Shown: positions 44,299 to 52,643 of the stretch, one piece after another
Layout: each line of letters opens with the position of its first letter
Position numbering within the stretch: position 1 is the first letter of the stretch
Assembly: GCF_013778455.1 (NCBI RefSeq)
Contig: NZ_JACEHE010000008.1
Location: forward strand, 186,001-250,000
Source: Streptomyces himalayensis subsp. himalayensis
GTDB lineage: Bacteria > Actinomycetota > Actinomycetes > Streptomycetales > Streptomycetaceae
Direction: 5' to 3'
DNA length: 64,000 nucleotides
Position numbers and translations under genes: made by a program
Notes under the pieces: generated by a model
Told to the model about the DNA's origin: nothing
What the model saw: only the letters and a program-made list of their open reading frames with translations
Databases searched by the model: none

Positions 44299-44835
44299 TC
44301 AGCGGTGCATCCGCGCCCCCTTGAGCGCCTTGTCCACGGCGTTGCGCGGTCCGTACACCGCGAGGCCCACCAGATCCAGCTGGTCCTTCGGCACCGCGCG
44401 GACGGCCGCGCGGTTGTCCCGGTCGTTGCCCGTGGTGAAGAGGTCCGAAGTGAACACCGCGCGCGGGAGGGCGCGGGACAGCACGCGCGCGTGGGCCGCG
44501 GCGAGGGTCTCCTTCGTGCCCTCGAAGACCAGCACCGGCTGACGGAACATGGGCAGGTACGGCACGCCGTCGGCGTCCTCGTACGGCTCGCCGATCACCT
44601 CCGGGACGGTCGTGCCGAGGCCGCTGACCAGGAAGGCAGTGACGTTGAGCCGCTGCCAGGGCTCCAGGTCTTCGCGCAGCAGCACGGCGATCTTGGTGTC
44701 GAAGCGTACGGGCGGCAGGTCGTTCCCGGAGGTCACGGCGGTCCCGGCGGTCCCGGCGGTCCCGGCGGTCCCGGCGGTCCCGGCGGTCCCGGCGGTCAAG
44801 GCTGTCCCGGCGGTCAAGGCGCTCTCTGTGGTCAT
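44299..44835 (-). CDS. DUF2000-family protein with an Ala-Gly-Thr repeat N-terminus
   Basis: A 178-residue protein. Residues ~8-36 are an (AGT)n tract from a 9-bp DNA repeat. The conserved part (VRFDTKIAVLLREDLEPWQRLNVTAFLVSGLGT, VPYLPMFRQPVLVFEGT, RALPRAVFTSDLFTTGNDRDNRAAVRAVPKDQLDLVGLAVYGPRNAVDKAL) is the DUF2000 (peptidyl-tRNA hydrolase-like fold) domain. It lies 49 bp from a divergent AraC-type regulator, its likely controller. ATG 44835. Confidence 0.78.
   Translation of the reverse strand: MTTESALTAGTALTAGTAGTAGTAGTAGTAGTAVTSGNDLPPVRFDTKIAVLLREDLEPWQRLNVTAFLVSGLGTTVPEVIGEPYEDADGVPYLPMFRQPVLVFEGTKETLAAAHARVLSRALPRAVFTSDLFTTGNDRDNRAAVRAVPKDQLDLVGLAVYGPRNAVDKALKGARMHR
44731..44820. repeat. 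9-bp minisatellite GGTCCCGGC inside the DUF2000 gene
   Basis: Six perfect copies at 44740-44793, one degenerate unit before and three after (ten units in all), encoding Ala-Gly-Thr on the minus strand. A pure 9-bp array like this is prone to slippage in steps of three residues. Confidence 0.92.
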
Positions 44836-44884
44836 ACTCCGAGACTGCCGACCGCCCGGCCGCCCGGTCTTGTACGTTCCTTGC

Positions 44885-45697
44885 ATGGTGGCTCAGCGGG
44901 ATGTCTCCGCGTGGCGCCCGCGCGTCCCGGGCGTCGTGGAGGTCTTCCACGCCTATTTCACCGAGTACGCGTACCCCATGCATGTCCACGACGCATGGAC
45001 CCTGCTGATCGTCGACGACGGCGCGGTCCGGTACGACCTGGGGCGCCACGAGCATGGCACCCCACACGACACGGTCTCCCTGCTCCCGCCTCACGTGCCG
45101 CACAATGGCTCCCCCGCGACCCCGCACGGCTTCCGCAAACGCGTCATCTACCTGGACCTGACCCAGCTCGACGAAAGCTTCATCGGCCCGGCAGTGGACG
45201 GCCCCGACCTGGTCGACCCCGTACTGCGCAGGCGCGTCGGGCAGTTGCACTCGGCCCTCGCGGAGCGGGGCGACGAGCTGGAGGCGGAGAGCCGCCTGTC
45301 GCTGATCGGCGAGCGGCTGCGCGGCCATCTGCGGCCCCGCCTCGCCGCCGCCCGCCCGCCACGGCCCGACCGCGGCGTCGCCCACAGCCTGCGGGAACTC
45401 CTCGACGAACGACTGCTCCAGGGCGTGGCTCTGGACGAAGCCGCGAAGCTGCTGCACGCTCATCCGACACACCTGGTACGGGCGTTCAGCGCCGCCTTCG
45501 GCATCGCACCGCACCAGTACCTGATGGCCCGCCGCGTCGACCGCGCCCGACGACTGCTGCTCGACGGACAGCAGCCCGGCGAGGTGGCGGCCGCGACCGG
45601 CTTCTACGACCAGTCGCATCTCACGCGGCACTTCAAAAAGCTCGTCGGGATCGCCCCCGGGAGCTACGCCCGGTCACAGGTGAGAGCGGGTCTCTGA
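44885..45697 (+). CDS. AraC-family transcriptional regulator with cupin sensor
   Basis: A 270-residue regulator: an N-terminal cupin-like AraC binding domain (FHAYFTEYAYPMHVHDAWTLLIVDDGAVRYDLGRHEHGT, LLPPHVPHNG) and C-terminal double helix-turn-helix (VALDEAAKLLHAHPTHLVRAFSAAFGIAPHQYLMARRVDRARRLLLDGQQPGEVAAATGFYDQSHLTRHFKKLVGIAPGSYAR). No Shine-Dalgarno precedes ATG 44885, so a leaderless message is possible. It is divergent from the DUF2000 gene. Confidence 0.9.
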   Translation: MVAQRDVSAWRPRVPGVVEVFHAYFTEYAYPMHVHDAWTLLIVDDGAVRYDLGRHEHGTPHDTVSLLPPHVPHNGSPATPHGFRKRVIYLDLTQLDESFIGPAVDGPDLVDPVLRRRVGQLHSALAERGDELEAESRLSLIGERLRGHLRPRLAAARPPRPDRGVAHSLRELLDERLLQGVALDEAAKLLHAHPTHLVRAFSAAFGIAPHQYLMARRVDRARRLLLDGQQPGEVAAATGFYDQSHLTRHFKKLVGIAPGSYARSQVRAGL

Positions 45698-45738
45698 GCC
45701 GAAGTTCCCCACCCGCTGCACCCCGTTCTGACATCGCT

Positions 45739-45810
45739 GAGCTCAGTTCGGGAAACGTCGAGCTCAGTTCGGGAAACGTCGAGCTCAGTTCGGGAAACGT
45801 CGAGCTCAGT
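45739..45810. repeat. 21-bp tandem repeat spanning the stop codon of the YbjN gene
   Basis: Three perfect copies of a unit that starts GAGCTCAGTTCGGGAAACGT (45739-45759, 45760-45780, 45781-45801) and a partial fourth (45802-45810). The YbjN-gene stop (TGA on the minus strand, 45808-45806) lies in the partial unit and is repeated in each copy. The array fills the gap to the convergent AraC gene. Confidence 0.95.
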
Positions 45811-46306
45811 CCGCCGGACGCCGCGTCAGATGCGCGAAGGCATCCAGGTTCCGCGTCGACTCTCCGCGCGACACCCGCCACGCGTACTCCTTGCGGATCG
45901 CCGACGCGAATCCGAGTTCGAGGAGCGTGTTGAAGCTGCCGTCGGCGGCCTCCAGGACCGAGCCGAGGAGGCGGTCCACCTCCTCTGGCGTGACCGCGGC
46001 CAGCGGCAGCTTGCCGACGAGGTAGATGTCGCCGAGGGGGTCGACGGCGTAACTCACGCCGTAGAGCTTGAGGTTGCGCTCGAGGAGCCAGCGGTGCACC
46101 CCGGCCTCGTTCTCGTCCGGATGCCGGATCACGAACGCGTTCAGCGAGAGCGAGTGCCTGCCGACGAGCAGCGAGACGGTCGTCGACAACTTGCGCGTAC
46201 CGGGCAGTTTGACCACGTACGAGCCGGATTCGGGGCTCTCCCACTCCAGCTCCGCGTACTTGAGCGCGGACTCGATGACCTGCGTCGCCTGCCGTACGTC
46301 AGCCAT
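45806..46306 (-). CDS. YbjN-domain protein
   Basis: A 166-residue type III secretion chaperone-like YbjN protein: VIESALKYAELEWESPESGSYVVKLPGTRKLSTTVSLLVGRHSLSLNAFVIRHPDENEAGVHRWLLERNLKLYGVSYAVDPLGDIYLVGKLPL. Its start overlaps the end of mshA by 8 bp, so the two are translated together, an arrangement kept in many actinobacteria. Its function is unknown; YbjN proteins have been linked to stress responses. Confidence 0.88.
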   Translation of the reverse strand: MADVRQATQVIESALKYAELEWESPESGSYVVKLPGTRKLSTTVSLLVGRHSLSLNAFVIRHPDENEAGVHRWLLERNLKLYGVSYAVDPLGDIYLVGKLPLAAVTPEEVDRLLGSVLEAADGSFNTLLELGFASAIRKEYAWRVSRGESTRNLDAFAHLTRRPAD

Positions 46307-47645
46307 GGAGCGAGCGTACGCGACGGCGGTGGTCGTACATCGCAGCGGTGTAGACGTCCGCCGTGGCCGACGCCGCTGTGGCCCAGCCGAAGGACTCGGC
46401 GTGCCGGGCCGCGGCAGCGCCCATGCGGGGCGAGAGCTCCGGGTCGTCGGCGAAATCGCGCAGCACGCGCGCGTAGTCGGCCGGTTCGTGCCCGTCCACG
46501 AGGAATCCGGTCACGCCGTCGCGTACGGCCACGGGCAGACCGCCGACCGCGGCCGCGAGGACGGGCGTACCCGTCGCCTCGGCCTCGATCGCCACGAGGC
46601 CAAACGATTCGCTGTAGGACGGCATGACGAGCAGCGACGCGGCCCGGAACCAGTCCGCGAGCTGGTCCTGGGCTACCGGCGGCCGGAAACGCACGACGTC
46701 CGCGATGCCCAGCCGCGCGGCGAGTTTCTGCAAGCGCTCGGGCTTGGCCAGCCCGCTGCCGCTGGGACCACCCACCACCGGCACGACCATCCGGGAGCGC
46801 AGCTCGGGCCGCTCGTCGAGCAGCACGGCGACGGCACGGAGCAGCACGTCGGGCGCCTTGAGGGGCTGTATGCGGCCTGCGAAGAGCGGGATCAGGGCGT
46901 CCTGTGGGAGGCCGAGACGCGCACGGGCCGCGGCTCGTCCGTCGGCCGGGCGGAAGAGGTCGAGGTTCACGCCCGGGTGGACGACGGCGACCTTGGCGGG
47001 ATCGGCTTCGTAGTGGCGTACGAGCTCCTCGGCCTCCCCCGCCGTGTTGGCGATCAGGCGGTCCGCCGCGCGGACGACCTGGGTCTCGCCGATCACGCGG
47101 GCGGGCGGCTCCGGAGTGTCGCCCTCGGCGAGCGAGGCGTTTTTGACCTTCGCCATGGTGTGCATGGCGTGCACCAGCGGGACGCCCCAGCGCTCGGCGG
47201 CGAGCCAGCCGACGTGCCCGCTCAGCCAGTAGTGCGAGTGCACGAGGTCGTAGTAGCCGGGGCGGTGCCCGGCCCAGGCCTGCATCACGCCGTGCGTGAA
47301 GGCGCACAGCTGGGCCGGCAGCTCCTCCTTGGCGAGTCCCTCGTAGGGGCCCGCGTCCACGTGCCGCACGAGGACGCCGGGCGCCAGTCCGACGGTGGGC
47401 GGGAGCCCGCCCGTGGTGGCCCGGGTGAAGATCTCCACCTCGATATTGATCGCGGCCAGCCGCTTGGCGAGCTCGACGATGTATACGTTCATGCCGCCCG
47501 CGTCGCCCGTGCCCGGCTGGTGCAGCGGCGACGTGTGCACGCTGAGCATGGCGACCCGCCGCGGGCGCCGATGTGTGCCGGGCAGCCGGAGCCGGGAGGG
47601 AGCCGCCGGGGAACGGCGCCCGAACCTGGTCACGTACTGGCTCAC
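46299..47645 (-). CDS. mshA: D-inositol-3-phosphate glycosyltransferase (mycothiol synthesis)
   Basis: A 448-residue GT4 enzyme joining UDP-GlcNAc to inositol 1-phosphate, the first step of mycothiol synthesis. Motifs: SVHTSPLHQPGTGDAGGMNVYIVELAKRLA, HSHYWLSGHVGWLAAERW, VHAMHTMAKVKN, VVHPGVNLDLFRP, FAGRIQPLKAPD, and the nucleotide-sugar site PSYSESFGLVAIEAEATGTPVLAAAVGGL. GTG 47645 has AAGGAGG upstream. It links this chromosome to the GlcNAc genes through the shared substrate pool. Confidence 0.97.
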   Translation of the reverse strand: MSQYVTRFGRRSPAAPSRLRLPGTHRRPRRVAMLSVHTSPLHQPGTGDAGGMNVYIVELAKRLAAINIEVEIFTRATTGGLPPTVGLAPGVLVRHVDAGPYEGLAKEELPAQLCAFTHGVMQAWAGHRPGYYDLVHSHYWLSGHVGWLAAERWGVPLVHAMHTMAKVKNASLAEGDTPEPPARVIGETQVVRAADRLIANTAGEAEELVRHYEADPAKVAVVHPGVNLDLFRPADGRAAARARLGLPQDALIPLFAGRIQPLKAPDVLLRAVAVLLDERPELRSRMVVPVVGGPSGSGLAKPERLQKLAARLGIADVVRFRPPVAQDQLADWFRAASLLVMPSYSESFGLVAIEAEATGTPVLAAAVGGLPVAVRDGVTGFLVDGHEPADYARVLRDFADDPELSPRMGAAAARHAESFGWATAASATADVYTAAMYDHRRRVRSLHG

Positions 47646-47931
47646 GTGGCGGTCCTCCTTGCTGCGGGCATGGCAGCTCTATATGCGTGCGGCTCGTGAA
47701 GGACGTGGTGCGGCCTCCAAGAGCCGCAACACCGGAGGGGCCTCCTCCCATTCCTCTTTGCCAAAAGATTGCCGCGGCGGACTCAACCGTGTTGCGAGCG
47801 CCCGGTGAGACGGGTCACACGCGCGGCGTGGGCCCTTGAGGTATCGGGACGCCGTCGTCGCGGGTCACGCGGGCGGTCGGTCTTCGGAAGCGGGGCCGGC
47901 GGGAGGGCGGTCGGCACATACCCTCGTACGC

Positions 47932-48756
47932 ATGGCCTCCCGCACCCAGTCCCGGCCCGTGGGAACGGTGACACGCGGGACCACCAATCCGAACCGGCTG
48001 CGCCGCATGGACCGCTGGATCGCCGCGGCTCACGGACGTCAGCTGCGGCGTGCGGCCGACGCCGTCGCCGTCGACCTCGGCTACGGCGCCGCGCCCTGGA
48101 CCGCCGTCGAGCTGCTGCAGCGTCTGCGCACTGTCGCGCCCCACGCGCGCGTGGTCGGTATCGAGATCGAACCGGCACGGGTTGCCGCCGCGAAGCCGTA
48201 CGAACGCGAGGGGCTTCACTTCCGCCACGGCGGCTTCGAGGTCCCGCTCCCTGTACGTCCCGTCCTCATCCGCGCGGCGAACGTGCTGCGCCAGTACGAC
48301 GAGGAGCAGGTCGCCGCCGTCTGGGAGCGGCTGTGCGCGCGGCTCGCGCCCGCGGATGCCGCGAGCGGGTTCTCGGGCGGACTGCTGGTCGAGGGCACGT
48401 GCGACGAGATCGGGCGGCGGCACGTGTGGGTCGCGCTCGACACGTCGGGGCCGCGCACGGTGACGTTCGCGACCCGCCTTGCCTCCCTGGACCGCCCCTC
48501 CGACCTCGCCGAGCGGCTGCCGAAGGCACTGATCCACCGGAATGTGCCGGGCGAGCCGGTACATGCGTTCCTGCGCGACTTCGACCGGGCGTGGGCGGCC
48601 GCGGCGCCCTATGCGTCGTACGGCGCGCGCCAGCGGTGGATCAGGGCGGTCCGCGACATCGCGGCGGACTGGCCGGTGCTGGACGGGGTCTCGCGGTGGC
48701 GGCAGGGCGAAGTGACCGTGGGCTGGGAGGCGTTGGCGCCGCGCGCGTCGCAGTGA
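47932..48756 (+). CDS. Class I SAM-dependent methyltransferase-like protein
   Basis: A 274-residue protein with SAM motif I AVAVDLGYGAAPWTAVELLQRLR, acidic end of beta-2 VVGIEIEPARVAAAKPY, then FEVPLPVRPVLIRAANVLRQYDEEQVAAVWERLCARLAP. The N-terminus GTTNPNRLRRMDRWIA is characteristic of an actinobacterial group. The substrate is unknown. Its stop codon falls in a 30-bp tandem repeat. ATG 47932 lacks a good ribosome site. Confidence 0.8.
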   Translation: MASRTQSRPVGTVTRGTTNPNRLRRMDRWIAAAHGRQLRRAADAVAVDLGYGAAPWTAVELLQRLRTVAPHARVVGIEIEPARVAAAKPYEREGLHFRHGGFEVPLPVRPVLIRAANVLRQYDEEQVAAVWERLCARLAPADAASGFSGGLLVEGTCDEIGRRHVWVALDTSGPRTVTFATRLASLDRPSDLAERLPKALIHRNVPGEPVHAFLRDFDRAWAAAAPYASYGARQRWIRAVRDIAADWPVLDGVSRWRQGEVTVGWEALAPRASQ

Positions 48757-48970
48757 CCGGCACGGAACGCACTCGCACCGCAATGGCCTGCACGGAACAC
48801 ACTCCCGCCGCAGTGACCGGCGCGGATCGCACACGCATCGCAGTGACCGGAGCGGAAGGCACGCCGCCGCAGTGACCGGGCCGGATCGCCTGCGCGCCGC
48901 GGCACCGCGTGGCAGTGACCGGAGCGGATGGCACGCCGTCGCAGCGAGCGGCGCGCAGGGGACGCCGCCC
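48751..48970. repeat. 30-bp degenerate tandem repeat starting at the methyltransferase stop codon
   Basis: Seven units beginning CAGTGACCGG or a variant at 48751, 48781, 48811, 48841, 48870, 48913 and 48942 (lengths 30, 30, 30, 29, 43, 29, 29). The gene's TGA is bases 4-6 of unit 1, and most units repeat CAGTGA. The array fills most of the gap to the NlpC gene; the remaining 48971-49145 holds that gene's promoter region. Confidence 0.88.
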
Positions 48971-49145
48971 GGAGGGATGGCGGTCTTCGCGAGCGGCCGG
49001 GAACGATCTCCGGGGGTCGTACGTCACACGAGGCGGTGGGGGGATCGGAATTCCCGTCCGGCTCTGTCGTATTGAGCGCGGGCGTGGCACCATCCCGAAG
49101 GCGTCCATAAGTTACTGACGGTAAATCAGTTTTGGGGGGTGAGAC

Positions 49146-50246
49146 GTGATCGGGAAGACCGGGAAGGCGGGCTTGACCACGGCTGCCGTGGCGCTGGTCT
49201 GCGCGGTGACCGTGCTGACGGCCCCAGGGGTGGCGTACGCGAATTCGTACGCAAACCCGGCGAAACCGGCGCCGGGGCCGACGCCGGCACCAACGCCGAC
49301 GACCGCTGACGACAAGGACCTTGAAAAGGTCCGCAAGGAACTGGACCGGCTCTACCACGACGCGGCAGTCGCAACGGACGAGTACAACGCGGCCGAGGAG
49401 AGGGCCGGCGAGCAGTCCGACGAGCTCGTCAAGCTGGCCCGCAAGATCGTCAAAGGCCAGGAGAAACTGGACGAGTTGAAGGAGCGCGTGGGCGCCGCGG
49501 CCAGGGCGCAGTACCGCAGCGGAGGCCTGCCGCCCGAGGCGCAGCTGATGCTCAGCGACGACCCGCGGCTGTTCCTGGACGGCGCCGGGCGGGTGCGCGA
49601 GGGCCAGCAGGCGACCAAGGGGCTGCTCGCCGAGCTGACCAGGACGCAGCAGGACCTGCAGGCCTACGCGAAGGACGCCTCGACCCAGTGGCAGAGGCTG
49701 GAGGCCAACCGCAAGGCCAAGGCGGCGGCGAAGAAGAAGATCAAGTCGCGGATCGCGGACGCCGAGAAGCTCGAGGCGAAGCTCGAGAAGGAGGAGCGCG
49801 AGCGGCTGCTGGAGCTGGAGCAGGAGACCGCGTACCAGAACCAGGCGGCCTGGCTGAGCTCCGGAATCCTCGAGGAGATCAACGGCAAGGCGTCGGCCCA
49901 GGGCAAGAAGGCCGTCACATACGCGACCGCGCAGATAGGCAAGCCGTACGAGTGGGGCGCCGAGGGCCCGAAGACGTATGACTGCTCGGGGCTGACGTCA
50001 CAGGCCTGGGCGGCCGCCGGGCGCGGTATTCCGCGCACCTCGCAGGAGCAGTGGAAGCAGCTTCCGCGCATCGACATCAAGGACATGCGGCCGGGCGACC
50101 TGATCATTTATCACGACGACGCGAGCCACGTCGGGATGTACATAGGCGACGGGGCGATTGTTCACGCGCCGCGTCCGGGGCGTACGGTGACCATCGCGGG
50201 TGCCGGCTCGATGGCGATCCTCGGGGTGGTACGACCGGACAGGTGA
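49146..50246 (+). CDS. Secreted NlpC/P60 peptidoglycan endopeptidase
   Basis: A 366-residue wall hydrolase: signal KTGKAGLTTAAVALVCAVTVLTAPGVAYA, Pro/Thr linker, two long coiled-coil stretches (about 60-130 and 160-235, LEKVRKELDRLYHDAAVATDEYNAAEERA; KKKIKSRIADAEKLEAKLEKEERERLLELEQE), then the catalytic domain with Cys280 in YDCSGLTSQAW and His328 in SHVGMYIGDGAIVHAP. RipA-like enzymes cut D-Glu/meso-DAP stem bonds during growth and division. GTG start. A dyad GTTAC-N4-GGTAA at about 49104 could be an MtrA-type site (weak). Confidence 0.93.
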   Translation: MIGKTGKAGLTTAAVALVCAVTVLTAPGVAYANSYANPAKPAPGPTPAPTPTTADDKDLEKVRKELDRLYHDAAVATDEYNAAEERAGEQSDELVKLARKIVKGQEKLDELKERVGAAARAQYRSGGLPPEAQLMLSDDPRLFLDGAGRVREGQQATKGLLAELTRTQQDLQAYAKDASTQWQRLEANRKAKAAAKKKIKSRIADAEKLEAKLEKEERERLLELEQETAYQNQAAWLSSGILEEINGKASAQGKKAVTYATAQIGKPYEWGAEGPKTYDCSGLTSQAWAAAGRGIPRTSQEQWKQLPRIDIKDMRPGDLIIYHDDASHVGMYIGDGAIVHAPRPGRTVTIAGAGSMAILGVVRPDR

Positions 50247-50508
50247 ACCCGGCGTGAGGCGCGGCACGTGACCTACTGCACGTGACCCGCGGCACGTTCG
50301 GGCGGTGGCTCAACCCTCCGCGGCGTGATGTTCGTCATTCTCAACGAGAGTTGGCGTGCCCAAATGCGCTACTGAATGCGGCATATGACAGTGGCCATTT
50401 GCTGCTCGCCATTCCATTACCGCGGGGGCTACCGCTATGGTCCCGGTCTCGTGGGGCGAAGGTCTTCGTCCCACCGTGCCCTCGGGGGGAGGGAAGGAAT
50501 CCAGAACC

Positions 50509-52023
50509 ATGCCCGTACCCATACCGCGGCAGAGAGGCATCCCGGCCGTGGAGAGTGGTCAGGCTCAGGCCGAGCCCGCGCACGGCCTGCCGCGCCCCCG
50601 AACCGAACCGGCGACACCCCGGTCCGGCGACGGCGCGCGCACCGGCGGCGGCCACGGCCGTGACGGCGATCACGACAGTGACGTCGGCACCGGCCGTGAC
50701 GGCGGCACCGGCCACAGCGGTGGCTCCGGCAACGGCACGGGGATCACACTCCTGGTCATCGAGGACGATCCGGCCGGTTCACTGAGCCTTCCCGAACTGC
50801 TCGACGCCGCGGGCAAGCCCGTCCGCGTCCGCACCGCCCGCAACCTCACCGAGGCCGAGCGGCTGCTCACGGACGACGTCCACTGCATCCTTCTCGACCT
50901 CGCCCTGCCCTCACCCGGCAGCGGCGCGGCGTCCCAGGGGCCGGCCGGTGGCGCCAGGTCCGGATCCGGCAGCGGTTCCGGGCATGGCTCCGGCAACGGT
51001 CCGCGTCCGGTTGCCGACGAACTCGTCACCCTCAAGCACGTACTGCGTCTCGCGCCCCGGCACGCCGTGCTCGCGCTCACCGCGTCCGGTGACGCCGAGC
51101 GCGGCGCGGAGGCCGTGCGCGTGGGCGCCCAGGACTATCTGTTCCGGGACGAACTGGACGGACAGCTGCTCACCCGCGCCATCCGGTACGCGGTGGAGCG
51201 CAAGCGCGCCGACGTGGCGCAGCGCAAACTCACCGAGTCCCGGCTGCGGGCGCAGGAGAACGCCCGGCTGGAACGGGGTCTGCTGCCGACGCCGCTGCTG
51301 AACGGCTCGTCGCTGCGGTTCGCCGCCCGCTACCGCCCCGGCCGTTCGCGCGCCCTGCTCGGCGGCGACTTCTACGACACCGTCCGTACCCCGGACGGCA
51401 CGGTGCACGCCATGATCGGCGACGTCTGCGGCCACGGCCCCGACGCGGCGGCGCTCGGCGTCGAACTGCGCATCGCATGGCGGGCGCTGACCCTCGCGGG
51501 GATGTGCGGCGACGAGCTGCTGTCGACGCTCCAGCAGGTGCTGGAGCACGAGCGGGCGGACGACGAGATCTTCGCGACACTGTGCACGGTGGACATCGCC
51601 CCCGACGAGCGGCGCGCCGGCCTCTGTCTGGCGGGACACCCGTCTCCGCTGATAGCCCGGCACGGGCACTCGGCCGAACTCCTGGCACCCGAGAACAACG
51701 GTCCTGCTCTCGGTCTGCTCGAACGCGCCCGCTGGCCGCGCCAGCAGGTGGAACTGGGCGCCGCCTGGAGCCTGATGCTCTACACGGACGGCCTGATAGA
51801 GGGCCGCATCGGCCAGGGCAACCAGCGGCTGGGCCAGGACGGCATGGTGGAGATGGTCCGCCGCCAGCTCGCCACGGGCCTGCACGGCGAGGAACTGCTG
51901 GAGGCAGCGGTCAACGAGGTCCGCGACCTCAACGGTGGGGATCTGACGGACGACGTGGCGGTCCTGCTGCTGGACCGGGATCGCAACAGGGACCGCGACC
52001 GGGACTACTCCTGGTCGGAGTGA
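50509..52023 (+). CDS. PP2C/SpoIIE phosphatase with interrupted receiver domain
   Basis: A 504-residue protein. A Gly/Asp/His-rich N-terminus (1-75) precedes a receiver-like domain (ITLLVIEDDPAGSLSLPELL, CILLDLALP with the phospho-Asp, AVLALTASGDAERGAEAVRVGAQDYLFRDEL). A Gly/Ser-rich insert of about 35 residues follows the Asp, and Arg replaces the usual Lys. After a coiled linker (YAVERKRADVAQRKLTESRLRAQENARLERGLLP) comes the SpoIIE phosphatase (GGDFYDTVRTPDGTVHAMIGDVCGHGPDAAALGVELRIAW...LYTDGLIEGR..LTDDVAVLLLDRD). It likely acts on anti-sigma antagonists. ATG 50509 has GGAAGGA upstream. The C-terminus ends in DRDRNRDRDRD repeats. Confidence 0.86.
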   Translation: MPVPIPRQRGIPAVESGQAQAEPAHGLPRPRTEPATPRSGDGARTGGGHGRDGDHDSDVGTGRDGGTGHSGGSGNGTGITLLVIEDDPAGSLSLPELLDAAGKPVRVRTARNLTEAERLLTDDVHCILLDLALPSPGSGAASQGPAGGARSGSGSGSGHGSGNGPRPVADELVTLKHVLRLAPRHAVLALTASGDAERGAEAVRVGAQDYLFRDELDGQLLTRAIRYAVERKRADVAQRKLTESRLRAQENARLERGLLPTPLLNGSSLRFAARYRPGRSRALLGGDFYDTVRTPDGTVHAMIGDVCGHGPDAAALGVELRIAWRALTLAGMCGDELLSTLQQVLEHERADDEIFATLCTVDIAPDERRAGLCLAGHPSPLIARHGHSAELLAPENNGPALGLLERARWPRQQVELGAAWSLMLYTDGLIEGRIGQGNQRLGQDGMVEMVRRQLATGLHGEELLEAAVNEVRDLNGGDLTDDVAVLLLDRDRNRDRDRDYSWSE

Positions 52024-52137
52024 TCACGTCGGAGCAGGGCGAGGGGCGTCCGCGCTGGTCCCGGGGGTCGCGCAGGATGCCGGGGCCGCGCAGGGTCCCG
52101 GGCGCCTCGCAGGTTCCCCACCGCCCGCGTCGTAGGG

Positions 52138-52467
52138 CTACCGCCCGCCGTTGTAGGGCCCGTAAGGACCGTCGCTGCTGGAGCCGCGGCGGCCGCCGCC
52201 ACCCGTGATGGAGCGAACCGCGGGCCGTACGTCGACCATGTACACGATGGTCGCGATGAGGCCGATGATCGGCAGGAACGACAGGATGGGGAAGAGCAGG
52301 TTCACCACGAAGGCGATCCCCAGGATGATCAGCCAGAACGGCTTGGTCTTCTTGTCCGCCGCGCGATAGGCGTCCTCGCGCCGAATGGCGGCGTCGATCA
52401 GAGCGAAGCCGCTGAAGAAGATCAGGGCCACGCTCAGCAGCCACATGAACCCCGCGAAACCCTGCAT
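52138..52467 (-). CDS. DUF2516-family membrane protein
   Basis: A 109-residue protein with three hydrophobic segments (GFMWLLSVALIFFSGFALIDA; PFWLIILGIAFVVNLLF; LSFLPIIGLIATIVYMVDVRPAV) around the conserved RREDAYRAADKKTKPFW loop, and a glycine-rich tail. The function is unknown. ATG 52467 is preferred; an upstream GTG at 52485 adds six residues. Confidence 0.82.
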   Translation of the reverse strand: MQGFAGFMWLLSVALIFFSGFALIDAAIRREDAYRAADKKTKPFWLIILGIAFVVNLLFPILSFLPIIGLIATIVYMVDVRPAVRSITGGGGRRGSSSDGPYGPYNGGR

Positions 52468-52643
52468 CAGCACTACGTCCACCACCCGAATCGGCTCGTG
52501 TATACGCCGCCACCGTACCCGCTACCCGAGGAACGAGCCGGGCACTCCGCAAGTGCCCGGCTCATTCCTGGGAACGACTCCCGTCCCTGCCCGGACGACT
52601 CCCGGTTTGCCGGCTTCCGGCACCGGTCTCTCCGGGCGCGCGG

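Noticed and set aside
45739..45810. CRISPR or protein-coding heptapeptide repeat
   Set aside because: No spacers; the plus-strand frame that would encode SSGNVEL repeats has no start or ribosome site of its own and lies between two convergent genes.
44305..45933. Plus-strand 542-codon frame covering the DUF2000 gene and AraC gene
   Set aside because: Runs through the minisatellite and an unrelated frame of the AraC gene; composition is Arg/Pro-rich, so a shadow.
48751..48970. CRISPR-like array
   Set aside because: Units are contiguous degenerate tandem repeats without unique spacers, and no cas genes are present.
48971..49145. c-di-AMP (ydaO) riboswitch before the NlpC/P60 gene
   Set aside because: Such riboswitches often precede these genes, but I could not find the conserved core in this leader.
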